Origin: Candidatus Gastranaerophilales bacterium
Lineage (GTDB): Bacteria; Cyanobacteriota; Vampirovibrionia; Gastranaerophilales; Gastranaerophilaceae
Reading direction: 5' to 3'
Assembly (NCBI GenBank): GCA_944323425.1
Contig: CALUSL010000001.1
Span: 1-64,000 of the forward strand
DNA length: 64,000 nucleotides
The notes under the pieces: generated by a model
Seen by the model: only the letters and a program-made list of their open reading frames with translations
Database searches by the model: none
What the model was told of the DNA's origin: nothing
Position numbers and translations under genes: made by a program
Shown here: positions 1 to 8,205 of the stretch, piece after piece
How the letters are laid out: each line of letters starts with the position of its first letter
Numbering within the stretch: position 1 is the stretch's first letter

Positions 1-2
1 CC

Positions 3-1121
3 TACTCCCCCATATATAAATATCAGGTATCATACCACCCCGAAACCGGAGAATTCATGTTCCTCCGTGGCGCAACCTCAACCCCCGGCGGAGATATAAT
101 CCCCCCCACAAACCCCTCGGACGCCTTCAACCCCTCGGTACTCGCGCCCGCAGTAGCAACGCAGGCAGGCGCCTATACAACCCAGCTCCAAACATTTAAC
201 TACGCCTTCCAACACTCGGATAACTTCATGAATATCCCGTACCTCGAACGAGTAGCAATAATAGAAAAAAATAAATACGCCCTCTCCCCCACCGGAGACG
301 CAACAGACGTGGGAACCTTCTCCCCCCTCTTAACAAAAGAAGAAGACGCCGGCTTCTGGATAAAACCATACGCCAGCTTCGAAAATATCCCGCTTAAAAA
401 CGGCCCGAAAGTAAGCAATATAAACTATGGAACCCTCATAGGCTATGACTCAAACCTCACACACATAAAAAATGGGTGGGAACGAGTCCTCACCGGCTAT
501 GTAGGCTACAACGGAGCAAACCAGAGATACTCAGGAATAGACGCCTATCAGAACGGAGGCTTAATAGGAACAACCGCAACCTTCTATAAAGGCAACTTCT
601 TCAACGCAACAACCCTCTCAGTAGGAGCAAGCGTAGGTGATGCAACAACAATGTACGGCTCAGAAAACTATACAATGCTCCTCGCCGGCATAGGAAACAA
701 AACCGGATATAACATAGAATTTTTTGACGGAAGAATAATTTTGCAGCCAAATTTCCTGATAAGCTATACGTTCGTGAATACCTTCGACTACACAAATAGC
801 GCAGGAGTGCGAATAAATTCAGACCCGCTGAATGCAATCCAACTTTCTCCCGGAATAAAGCTAATCGGAAATACCAAAACCGGCTGGCAACCATATCTGG
901 GAGTGAACATGGTCTGGAATCTTTTGGATGACAGCAAAATGTATGCCAATAATGTGAGACTTCCTGAAATGAGCATAAAACCGTACGTCCAATACGGAGT
1001 AGGGCTTCAAAAGAGATTCAAAGACCGTTTCCTCGCCTTTGGTCAGGCAATGATTCACAACGGAGGCCGCAACGGCATATCCTTCTCCTTCGGAATCAGA
1101 TGGAAAGTCGGTAAAGATTAA
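3..1121 (+). CDS. C-terminal part of a large autotransporter-like surface protein (5' end outside window)
   Basis: The frame is open to the left edge: codons before the first ATG (57) read without a stop from base 3, so this is the tail of a longer protein. The last ~270 residues look like an outer-membrane beta-barrel: alternating aromatic and polar strands (KPYASFENIPL, GTLIGYDSNL, VLTGYVGYNG, IKPYVQYGVGLQKRF) ending in a final strand GISFSFGIRWKV near the C-terminus, as in type V secretion (autotransporter) translocators. It would anchor a passenger domain on the cell surface. Codon use is odd: roughly the first 700 bases use mostly C-ending codons (CTC, CCC, ACC, TTC), unlike all neighbours, then return towards the local AT-rich style. 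A terminator follows directly. The barrel assignment is from pattern, and the passenger is not visible. Confidence 0.72.
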   Translation, partial: YSPIYKYQVSYHPETGEFMFLRGATSTPGGDIIPPTNPSDAFNPSVLAPAVATQAGAYTTQLQTFNYAFQHSDNFMNIPYLERVAIIEKNKYALSPTGDATDVGTFSPLLTKEEDAGFWIKPYASFENIPLKNGPKVSNINYGTLIGYDSNLTHIKNGWERVLTGYVGYNGANQRYSGIDAYQNGGLIGTTATFYKGNFFNATTLSVGASVGDATTMYGSENYTMLLAGIGNKTGYNIEFFDGRIILQPNFLISYTFVNTFDYTNSAGVRINSDPLNAIQLSPGIKLIGNTKTGWQPYLGVNMVWNLLDDSKMYANNVRLPEMSIKPYVQYGVGLQKRFKDRFLAFGQAMIHNGGRNGISFSFGIRWKVGKD

Positions 1122-1137
1122 AAAATAAAAATTAAAA

Positions 1138-1171
1138 ACATGGGTAATTATTTTAATTACCTATGTTTTTT
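1138..1171 (+). terminator. Intrinsic terminator after the autotransporter gene
   Basis: Arms at 1138-1150 (ACATGGGTAATTA) and 1154-1166 pair with one mismatch around a TTT loop and run into six T. It begins 17 bases after the stop codon of the autotransporter gene. An ATG within the left arm opens an upstream extension of the next reading frame, but that start would lie in the terminator. Confidence 0.8.
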
Positions 1172-1220
1172 GCTTATAAATTCTTTACTGTTTGTAAAAT
1201 GTATGCTAAATTTATATATT

Positions 1221-1553
1221 ATGGATTATGTTCGTTGGTATGATAAGGATCCTGATTTGAGTCATCTTATGACTTTTATGCAAGGACTGAATGATGAGCT
1301 CAGAGAGGAAATAGCACAGGATTTAATTCAAATATTAATGAGTGAGATTTGCACTGATTCGGACGGTGAAATTTCTGTTCTCGGTGAGAGTAAATTAACT
1401 ACATATAAAAGATGGTATGATGAAGATATTACTCTTCATTCTGCAATTGAGATAATAAAAAATCTTGATACTGAAAAAAGAAAAGAAATAATTTCCAGTT
1501 TAAGAGAATCTATTGTACAAATATTGACGGACTATAACTATGACAGAAAGTAA
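1221..1553 (+). CDS. Small conserved-looking protein with two internal repeats (unknown function)
   Basis: The 110-residue protein is built from two copies of a unit of about 40 residues: VRWYDKDPDLSHLM...LREEIAQDLIQIL and KRWYDEDITLHSAI...KRKEIISSLRESIVQIL. Each copy has an RWYDxD head and an amphipathic helix rich in E, L and I. The frame is open further upstream to 1140, but those codons overlap the terminator hairpin and encode a hydrophobic stretch, so ATG 1221 at MDYVRWYDKD is preferred. It overlaps the next gene by 14 bases, which suggests co-transcription and coupled translation with the FabG-like reductase. No catalytic residues are recognised. It is soluble and acidic, perhaps a binding or adaptor protein. 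Confidence 0.7.
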   Translation: MDYVRWYDKDPDLSHLMTFMQGLNDELREEIAQDLIQILMSEICTDSDGEISVLGESKLTTYKRWYDEDITLHSAIEIIKNLDTEKRKEIISSLRESIVQILTDYNYDRK

Positions 1554-2277
1554 AAACATCCTTGTGACGGGTGCTTCTCGCGGAATCGGAAAAAGTATTG
1601 CCTCTTTGCTTGTTAAAGAGGGGCATAACGTATTTTTGACAGCAAGAAACAAAGACCTTCTGAAAAAGGTTTGTCATGATATAGGTGCGAAGGGATATTT
1701 CGCTATTGATCTTTCTGAAAACGGCGCTGTTGAAAAATTGGTAAAACTTACGGCTGCTGCATACGGGGATATTGAGGTTCTTGTGAATAATGCCGGTCTT
1801 TATGTATACAGCCCTGTTGAACAGGTAAAAGAAACAGATATTTTAGATTTGCTGTCAGTTAATATTAAAGCACCTTATGAACTTATAAAATATATAGTCC
1901 CGATGATGAAAAAGAAAAAATGGGGAAGAATTATTAACATTGGTTCAATAAGCGGTGTTATCGGCGAGGCAAATGCTTCTCTCTATAGTTTAACGAAGTC
2001 AGCTTTTCTCGGTATGACGAAATCACTTGCACTTGAGCTGGCTGCGGATGGAATTACTGTGAATACAATAAATCCGGGGTGGGTTGACACCGAAATGGCT
2101 GAAACGTCTGTGAATGATAGTGCTTTTTCTTATGAAGAAAATCTGGAAACGATTCCTCAAAGAAGGTATATTGATCCTGATGAAATTGCCTCACTCGTTA
2201 GATATCTTATTTCTGATGATTCAAAAGGTTTGACCGGACAGGCTATCAGTCTTTGTGCAGGGCTTAGCTGCGGATGA
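1540..2277 (+). CDS. Short-chain dehydrogenase/reductase, FabG-like
   Basis: The 245-residue length is standard for classical SDR enzymes. Visible motifs are the NAD(P)-binding TGASRGIG at residues ~10-17, NNAG near 88, the catalytic Ser in INIGSISG, and YSLTK with the catalytic Tyr and Lys near 150-154, followed by INPGWVDTEM. This arrangement is typical of 3-oxoacyl-ACP reductase (FabG), which reduces beta-ketoacyl-ACP in fatty acid synthesis, but many SDRs of other specificity look the same and there is no fab gene beside it. Its start overlaps the preceding small gene. The substrate is therefore open and the family is certain. Confidence 0.88.
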   Translation: MTESKNILVTGASRGIGKSIASLLVKEGHNVFLTARNKDLLKKVCHDIGAKGYFAIDLSENGAVEKLVKLTAAAYGDIEVLVNNAGLYVYSPVEQVKETDILDLLSVNIKAPYELIKYIVPMMKKKKWGRIINIGSISGVIGEANASLYSLTKSAFLGMTKSLALELAADGITVNTINPGWVDTEMAETSVNDSAFSYEENLETIPQRRYIDPDEIASLVRYLISDDSKGLTGQAISLCAGLSCG

Positions 2278-2303
2278 TGCGTTTTGAAAATATTGACTGA
2301 ATG

Positions 2304-2332
2304 CAAAAAAAAGGAGATTTTTTCAAATCTCC
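2304..2332 (-). terminator. Intrinsic terminator, minus strand
   Basis: A perfect 8-bp stem GGAGATTT/AAATCTCC (2313-2320 and 2325-2332) with a 4-base loop is preceded on the plus strand by nine A, giving a U tract on minus-strand RNA. It therefore ends the transcript of the leftward gene that stops at 2426. On the plus strand there is no U tract, so it is weak for the SDR gene. Confidence 0.75.
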
Positions 2333-2425
2333 GCATATGTGGTTAATAAAAAACCTGTCTAATATGGTCTTTAGGCACAGGTAACGACTGAGGCGTGCCT
2401 TTACCATCCATTATGTTTATATGGA

Positions 2426-3784
2426 TTATGAAGATGTTTGTTCATCATTTGCATTACTGTCTGTTGAAGTATTGCTGCTTGTTGATGATGTATTACCACC
2501 TTGATAAGTTAGGGTATCAAATTCATTGAAGAAGTGGTTTATGACTTCTTTAACGTTATAAGTTGGTTTTATTAGTTCTCTGTATTTTTTACGACCGGCT
2601 CTATAACCGTATCCGATTTTATCATCACTGATTCGGTAATCACCTCCATCAGCGTGGTATCTGTATGTATTGTCTTTATTAGACAAATATTCTACTGTGT
2701 TTGCTACCGCTTGATTTATATTTGCTGCTGCCTGTTCTGTTAGTGTACCGCTTTCGCTTAACCTTGTGTATAAAGAAGAAGCGGCAGCATTCAAGTCTGC
2801 CATAGCCATATTAATAGCCTCAGCATGTGCGTCATCAGTGTTTCTCGTTCTTGTGCCAACACGGCATACGCCTGCTAAATAATCAGAAGAAATACTTGAT
2901 TTCATCATTACATCAGTTCTATCGTAAACAGGAGCAGTTATAGTTTCCGTTGAACCGGTTGTTGAACCGGTTCCGTCAGTTGCGCCTGTTTCTTCAGATT
3001 CTGTAATTTCTGCCATTTCGCTTTCAAATTCAACATGGTCGTGTTCACCATATTCTTGTGGCTGGTCTAACCGTGCAAGAATAATTTCCAGAAGTGCTGA
3101 TTTGTATTCATCTGAGCCAACCTCCAGAGAGTTGATGTATTCAAGGTCTTCTTCGCTCATCCATTGACCTGCTGTATCTACAAGAGTATTCCAGGTTTGT
3201 AAAGCCTTCTGATATTCGGGGTCGTTTGGATTCTGCAGGCTTTCGTCAAACAGATAACAGGGGTCAAATTCTTGCATTGTGTAAGTGACCATATCATATG
3301 GACCGTTTACATCATACTTTGTATTGTCCTGTCCATCGCTAAGACTTTCTGCATTGAATGTTGCATCAATGACTTGTGCTGTGGATGTACCTAATTTGAT
3401 TGCATCAACATTATACTGGTCTGTATCAATCCCGAGTCTTTTAGCCGCGTTGTCTTTACCTCTAAAAAATTCATATGTACCGGTTGTCCAATCTATATCA
3501 TAATAGTCTTCACCGTCTTCTGACTGGTATAACTGCTGGTTTGTGGCTGCATTTCCAACAGTACGCTTGTTAGTGATAGTGTTTCCTTCAACACCGTCGC
3601 TTTTCCATGCGCTGCCGGTTTCCATATAGTTTTCTATACCCTGGGTAAATTCGTTCATATCTACACCCATCATTTGTAGATATAAAGCAAAAGGTATATC
3701 AGAGAAGTTTTTCTGCCATCCTTCTTGATACTGGGTATATAGCTGTGAAGTAATAGTTCCGGTGGAACTTACGCCATTAACCAT
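2426..3784 (-). CDS. Lineage-specific protein of unknown function (452 aa)
   Basis: I do not recognise this protein. The frame is open to 3805, but ATG 3784 (MVNGVSSTGT) follows AAGGAGC at a good distance and is the likely start. There is no signal peptide or membrane segment. It is acidic, with low-complexity Gly/Thr/Ser/Glu linkers in the middle (around residues 265-290) and a Ser/Thr/Asn-rich tail. A conserved-looking segment lies between them (SSDYLAGVCRVGTRTRNTDDAHAEAINMA, shown here in part: VCRVGTRTRNTDDAH), with helices rich in Ala after it. The N-terminus resembles that of the 419-residue protein at 12854-14113 (MTNGIS). It is a stand-alone gene with its own terminator and a long AT-rich upstream region shared with the divergent LCP gene. 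It could be an exported or structural protein; no function is claimed. Confidence 0.75.
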   Translation of the reverse strand: MVNGVSSTGTITSQLYTQYQEGWQKNFSDIPFALYLQMMGVDMNEFTQGIENYMETGSAWKSDGVEGNTITNKRTVGNAATNQQLYQSEDGEDYYDIDWTTGTYEFFRGKDNAAKRLGIDTDQYNVDAIKLGTSTAQVIDATFNAESLSDGQDNTKYDVNGPYDMVTYTMQEFDPCYLFDESLQNPNDPEYQKALQTWNTLVDTAGQWMSEEDLEYINSLEVGSDEYKSALLEIILARLDQPQEYGEHDHVEFESEMAEITESEETGATDGTGSTTGSTETITAPVYDRTDVMMKSSISSDYLAGVCRVGTRTRNTDDAHAEAINMAMADLNAAASSLYTRLSESGTLTEQAAANINQAVANTVEYLSNKDNTYRYHADGGDYRISDDKIGYGYRAGRKKYRELIKPTYNVKEVINHFFNEFDTLTYQGGNTSSTSSNTSTDSNANDEQTSS

Positions 3785-3875
3785 TTTTGATTTGCTCCTT
3801 TGCAAATTAAATTAACCACATTTACATATATATAAAAACCAAAAATATATACGAATTTCATATTTTGTATATATT

Positions 3876-3893
3876 GTTACATATGTTTACAAA
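3876..3893 (+). promoter_or_regulatory. HLR1-like direct repeat (candidate RpaB-type site)
   Basis: Within the divergent intergenic region, GTTACATA-TG-TTTACAAA forms two 8-bp direct repeats separated by 2 bp. As I recall it, the cyanobacterial HLR1 element bound by RpaB is KTTACAWW-NN-KTTACAWW, which this matches at every position. It lies 77 bases before the LCP gene and 92 before the divergent unknown gene. Function is inferred from the match alone, and AT-rich DNA makes chance hits possible. Confidence 0.4.
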
Positions 3894-3969
3894 ATGGCTT
3901 GTGTGTTAAAAATTGTTTTTGAAGTAAAATATTCTTATTAATAAAAACATTTTAAGATGTGGGATAGAC

Positions 3970-5271
3970 ATGAACGAACTTAAAAATAAGAATGAACAAT
4001 ATAATGTATTTTTGGATTACGAGCATTCTGAAAATGCGTCTAAGGGCGGAATTGGTAAGATAATTTGCGGAATTTTGCTTACGGTTCTTATCGTATCACT
4101 TGCTGCTTTTGGTTATATCGCATCTCTTGGCACCAATACCGAGCTTTCAAAAGAAATTGAAAAACATTTTGAGGGATTGGACAAAAGAGATCAGAAGGGA
4201 TTTAATATTCCTTTGTTTCAGCAGCGGCAGACGATTCTTATTTTAGGAGTTGATTCGAATGGTCAAGCTACAGATAAATTCAGAGGCACTCGTTCTGATA
4301 CAATTTTGTTGATAAATCTTGATCCAAAAACAAAATCAGTAAATGTTATATCAATTCCCCGTGATAGCAAAGTTTATCTGGCAGGAGAACACGGGGTGCA
4401 AAAAATCAATGCTGCTCACGCATTAGGCGGTATTGATCTAACAAAACAAACGATAGAAGAAACTCTCGGCATTAAAATAAACAAATATGTAGTTGTTAAC
4501 AACGAGGGTGTTAAAAAGCTTGTTGATGCATTGGACGGAGTTCCTGTGTATATTGAAAAAAATATGTACTATAATGATACATCAGGAAAGTTACATATAA
4601 ATCTTTCCAAAGGACTTCATGTATTAAACGGAAATCAGGTAGAAGGATTTTTGCGATTCAGAAAAGATGGGCTTGGTGATATTGGAAGAACTTCCCGTCA
4701 GCAGTGGTTTTTGAAAAGTCTTCTCGAAAGACTACAGTCACCATCAGTGATTCCTAAGATTCCTGAGGTTTTAAATCTTGCAACTACTTATGTAAAGACC
4801 GATCTTACTCTATACGAAATGTCTCATATTGCAGCTATGCTTAGAAATGTAGATATGAATGATGTTGAGTTTGCAACATTGCCAGGTGCTCCCTCTAAAA
4901 AAGGATATATAAGTTATTGGATTCTTGATCCTGAGAAGACTCAGGAAGTTATTGACCGTATGATATACCGTGACAAACCAGATGTTTCTGATAAAAAACT
5001 GACAGCTGGTATTATGTATTCTTTTGATAAAGAAGAAGAAGCAATGAAAATAAAAGAGGAACTAAAAGCAAACGGATATGAAGTGAACTGTATCGGACGT
5101 GCTCATCTTCCTCATTCCCAGCTTATAGGTCACAATGCTGCCGTTACTAGTGAGTTTGTTAGCTGGTTGAAAAAACAAATTCCTGAAATTCGACATTCAC
5201 AGTTCGTCTATGACCCTGTTAGAATGTATTGTGTACAGAGCGATTTCACTATAATCGTATCCGGCTCATAA
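3970..5271 (+). CDS. LytR-CpsA-Psr (LCP) family cell-envelope ligase
   Basis: A short cytoplasmic N-terminus is followed by one membrane segment (residues ~28-50) and an extracytoplasmic LCP domain (about 88-260). The domain shows LGVDSN, TRSDTILL, VISIPRDSKVYL, KINAAHALGG and the RFRKDGLGDIGRTSRQQ block, which holds the Arg and Asp residues that bind the lipid pyrophosphate. The last ~90 residues resemble the LytR_C domain. Proteins of this family attach glycopolymers from lipid carriers to peptidoglycan. Membrane topology and a complete LCP core make the family call firm. The polymer is unknown, and no polysaccharide synthesis genes lie next to it. It is followed by hisG after 28 bases. Confidence 0.9.
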   Translation: MNELKNKNEQYNVFLDYEHSENASKGGIGKIICGILLTVLIVSLAAFGYIASLGTNTELSKEIEKHFEGLDKRDQKGFNIPLFQQRQTILILGVDSNGQATDKFRGTRSDTILLINLDPKTKSVNVISIPRDSKVYLAGEHGVQKINAAHALGGIDLTKQTIEETLGIKINKYVVVNNEGVKKLVDALDGVPVYIEKNMYYNDTSGKLHINLSKGLHVLNGNQVEGFLRFRKDGLGDIGRTSRQQWFLKSLLERLQSPSVIPKIPEVLNLATTYVKTDLTLYEMSHIAAMLRNVDMNDVEFATLPGAPSKKGYISYWILDPEKTQEVIDRMIYRDKPDVSDKKLTAGIMYSFDKEEEAMKIKEELKANGYEVNCIGRAHLPHSQLIGHNAAVTSEFVSWLKKQIPEIRHSQFVYDPVRMYCVQSDFTIIVSGS

Positions 5272-5299
5272 TGTTTAAAAATTAAGTAAGGAATTAAAT

Positions 5300-6166
5300 A
5301 TGGAAATGTTAAAAATAGCTATTCCTAATAAAGGAAGACTTTCTGAAAAAATTTACGGTCTGCTTTCTGCTGCCGGTTTGAATTTCCCATCAAAGGATGA
5401 GAGAACTTTGCAGGTTACAACAAAAGATAAAAAGTATTCAATTATTTTTGTCAGAACAGCTGATATACCAAAGTTTTTAGAAGATGGTGTTGCTGATGTT
5501 GGATTTACTGGTTTTGATATTGTTACGGAATTGAATTCAGACGTTGATAAAATTATGGATTTAGATTTCGGTTATTGCGAAATGGTTGTTGCTGTAAAAG
5601 AAGAAGATTCGTATTTGAATCCTGAGGATTTGCCGGCAAGTTTAAAAGTTGCGACGTCTTTTCCTAACATAGCAAAAGAATATTTTAAAAAAATAGGTAA
5701 AACAGCAAAAGTCATAGAAGTATCAGGTGCAACTGAAATTACTCCGAGGCTTGGGCTGGCTGATGTTGTTGTAGATATTACGTCATCGGGTTCTACTTTG
5801 AAATCTAACAAGCTTAGGGTTATTGATAAAATTTTGGAGTCTACAGCGATTGTTATTGCCAGAAAAGGACTTTCTGTGGAGTTGAAAAAGAAAACAGACT
5901 CTTTGCTTATTGCTTTAAAATCCGTACTTGATGCAAGAGATAAAAAATATTTAATGGCACATGTGCCAAAAGCGGCTTTGTCTAAAATAAAAGAATTTTT
6001 ACCTGGTCTATCTGCACCTACTGTTATGACATTAATGGATGACGAAAATAGCGTTGTTGTTCATGTAGTAGTGGATAGTGATAAAGTGTTTGATAGTATA
6101 GAACACTTGAAAGCACTTGGCGGCAAGGGTATACTTATTATGACAGTTGACCAGATGGTGAGGTAA
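5300..6166 (+). CDS. hisG: ATP phosphoribosyltransferase, long form
   Basis: HisG joins ATP and PRPP in the first step of histidine synthesis. The sequence starts MLKIAIPNKGRL, has the DVGFTGFDIV block, and VDITSSGSTLKSNKL, the loop that binds PRPP phosphate. At 288 residues it is the long form: residues ~210-288 form the ACT-like regulatory domain that binds histidine, so it should not need HisZ. TAAGGA precedes ATG 5300. An alternative start is the third codon. No other his genes are present, so this histidine gene stands alone in a mixed operon with mazG and deoB. Confidence 0.95.
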   Translation: MEMLKIAIPNKGRLSEKIYGLLSAAGLNFPSKDERTLQVTTKDKKYSIIFVRTADIPKFLEDGVADVGFTGFDIVTELNSDVDKIMDLDFGYCEMVVAVKEEDSYLNPEDLPASLKVATSFPNIAKEYFKKIGKTAKVIEVSGATEITPRLGLADVVVDITSSGSTLKSNKLRVIDKILESTAIVIARKGLSVELKKKTDSLLIALKSVLDARDKKYLMAHVPKAALSKIKEFLPGLSAPTVMTLMDDENSVVVHVVVDSDKVFDSIEHLKALGGKGILIMTVDQMVR

Positions 6167-6946
6167 ATGAATTATCCGAATTTGGAAAGATTAATAGAAA
6201 TAATAAAAATATTACGCTCTGAGAACGGATGTGCGTGGGATAGAGAGCAGACGCATTCCTCTTTAAGAAGAAATATGCTCGAAGAAGCATACGAAGCTGT
6301 AGATGCAATAGACGATAATGATATGAAGCATTTAAAAGAAGAACTTGGTGATGTTTTGCTTCAAGTTGTGTTGCATTCCCAAATTGCGTCCGAAGAAAAT
6401 GAATTTTGTATAGAAGATGTAGCTAAGGAAATTTCTGATAAACTGGTGCGGCGGCATCCCCATGTGTTTGGAAATGTTGAGGTAAATGGTACTGACGACA
6501 TTATACATAACTGGGAAGAGATAAAAAAACTTGAAAAACAACATCGTAAATCAGTGATGGATGGGGTTTCTCGTGCTCAATCAGCCTTAATGAGCGCTCA
6601 AAAGATGAGTAAGAAGGCTGTGGGTGTCGGATTTGAATGGCCGAATGAGGAGATGCTCTGGGATTGTTACAATTCGGAAATTCAAGAATTCAAAGATGCA
6701 ATAAAAAATAAGGATTGGCAAAATGCAGAAGAGGAACTTGGCGATATCCTTTTTGCTACTGTCAATATTGCTCGCTGGCATAAAATAGATGCAGAACAGG
6801 CGCTTATTATTGCAAACAAAAAGTTTATGAAAAGATTCAGAAAAATGGAAGAAATCTCTGAAAAAGAATTGGATAAACTCAGTTTTGAGGAATATGATGA
6901 ACTCTGGCGCAGGGCAAAAAAAATGATTCGGGACGGTGAAGAATGA
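6167..6946 (+). CDS. mazG: Nucleoside triphosphate pyrophosphohydrolase MazG
   Basis: The start codon follows the hisG stop without a gap. The sequence has two MazG domains. The N-terminal one carries CAWDREQTHSSL, the metal-binding EEAYEAVDA and EELGDVLLQV, then RRHPHVFG. The C-terminal one repeats the E..E..EELGDILFA pattern near residue 190. Enzymes of this type hydrolyse (d)NTPs, including non-standard ones, to monophosphate and pyrophosphate. The length of 259 residues fits the E. coli-type two-domain form. It overlaps deoB by ATGA. Confidence 0.95.
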   Translation: MNYPNLERLIEIIKILRSENGCAWDREQTHSSLRRNMLEEAYEAVDAIDDNDMKHLKEELGDVLLQVVLHSQIASEENEFCIEDVAKEISDKLVRRHPHVFGNVEVNGTDDIIHNWEEIKKLEKQHRKSVMDGVSRAQSALMSAQKMSKKAVGVGFEWPNEEMLWDCYNSEIQEFKDAIKNKDWQNAEEELGDILFATVNIARWHKIDAEQALIIANKKFMKRFRKMEEISEKELDKLSFEEYDELWRRAKKMIRDGEE

Positions 6947-8118
6947 AAAGAGCAATTGTTGTTGTTATAGATTCAATGGGTATAGGTGCTATGCCTGACT
7001 GTCGAGAGTATAACGATATTCCTGAATGTAATACAATAAAAAATATCGCTGATAAAAAAGACGGCGGTTTGAATTTGCCTACTATGCAAATTCTTGGAAT
7101 CGGGAATCTTTGTGATATTAAGGGGGTTAAACAAATTGCAAACCCTGTCGGACAATACGGAATTATGAGCGAATTATCTAAAGGCAAGGATACTACAACT
7201 GGTCACTGGGAAATGGCAGGGCTTGTATTAGATGTGCCGTTCCGTGTTTATCCGGATGGATTTCCTGATGAAGTTATTAATAAATTTATAGAAAAAACAG
7301 GATGTGGTGGAGTACTCGGAAATTATCCGGCTTCCGGTACCCAAATTATTGCGGATTTAAATGATGAACACCAGAAAACAAAATATCCCATTGTTTATAC
7401 AAGTGCAGATAGTGTTTTTCAGATAGCTGTTGATACTGAGGTTATTCCTCTGGATACTCTTTACAGATGGTGTGAGGCTGCACGTGAAATTCTGACTGGC
7501 GAACACAATGTTTCAAGGGTTATTGCACGTCCTTATAAAATTATAGATGGTAAACCGACGAGAATTTCGAAGGACAGAAGAGACTATTCTGTTAAACCTC
7601 CCAAACCTACAGTTCTTAATGAGATAGTAGAAAAAGGAGGACGGGTTGTCGGTATAGGCAAAATTGAGGATATATTTGTAAAATCCGGGATTACGCATGC
7701 CGTGCACACGGGCTCAAATGCTGAAGGATTAGATTTGACATTAAAAGCAGTGCAGAATGAACTTAACCTTTCTGATTTATTGGTTGCTGAATGTAGTGAC
7801 GAGCCGAAATTTGAACTCATATTTACGAACCTTGTTGATACAGATATGTTGTATGGACATAGAAATGACTATGCAGGTTATGCTGCGGCTGTTGAAGAAA
7901 TAGATGCTTTTTTGCCTAAAATTATGTGGGCAATGACTCCTGAGGATATGTTGATAGTGACGGCGGACCATGGTTGTGATCCAACTGTGCCGGGTACTGA
8001 TCATACAAGAGAAAAGGTGCCCGTTCTAATTTACGGCAAAGGAATACAACCGGGAGAGCTCGGAGATATTAGCGGATTTACCTACGTTGCGGACAGAATA
8101 AGAGAGTGGTTGTTCTAA
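6943..8118 (+). CDS. deoB: Phosphopentomutase
   Basis: DeoB interconverts (deoxy)ribose 1-phosphate and 5-phosphate in nucleoside salvage. This is an alkaline-phosphatase-superfamily enzyme: the metal-binding IDSMGIGAMPD lies at the N-terminus, the phosphorylated Thr lies in KDTTTGHWEMAG near residue 85, and TADHGCDPTVPGTDHTRE near 340 supplies the other metal ligands. The 391-residue length is normal. It overlaps mazG by 4 bases (ATGA), so hisG-mazG-deoB form one transcription unit. Confidence 0.96.
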   Translation: MKRAIVVVIDSMGIGAMPDCREYNDIPECNTIKNIADKKDGGLNLPTMQILGIGNLCDIKGVKQIANPVGQYGIMSELSKGKDTTTGHWEMAGLVLDVPFRVYPDGFPDEVINKFIEKTGCGGVLGNYPASGTQIIADLNDEHQKTKYPIVYTSADSVFQIAVDTEVIPLDTLYRWCEAAREILTGEHNVSRVIARPYKIIDGKPTRISKDRRDYSVKPPKPTVLNEIVEKGGRVVGIGKIEDIFVKSGITHAVHTGSNAEGLDLTLKAVQNELNLSDLLVAECSDEPKFELIFTNLVDTDMLYGHRNDYAGYAAAVEEIDAFLPKIMWAMTPEDMLIVTADHGCDPTVPGTDHTREKVPVLIYGKGIQPGELGDISGFTYVADRIREWLF

Positions 8119-8167
8119 CCTGATAAAATTCATCTATTGTTATGATTTAAATTCTAATATTGTTACC

Positions 8168-8186
8168 TATACTAAAGTTGTATTAT
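8168..8186 (+). promoter_or_regulatory. TATACTAAAGT element with a -10-like TATTAT
   Basis: The 11-mer TATACTAAAGT (8168-8178) lies just before TATTAT (8181-8186) and about 20-40 bases before the GTG start of the DNA methyltransferase gene. The same core occurs as a full inverted repeat before the response regulator gene (15870) and again at 36927. It is read as a possible operator at a promoter; no -35 box is convincing. Confidence 0.35.
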
Positions 8187-8205
8187 ATAACTAGTAGGGG
8201 TTGCT

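Noticed and set aside
1140-1220. An N-terminal membrane extension of the small repeat protein
   Set aside because: The upstream ATG is inside the left arm of a terminator stem, and the hydrophobic stretch comes from its AT-rich sequence; ATG 1221 fits the repeat structure.
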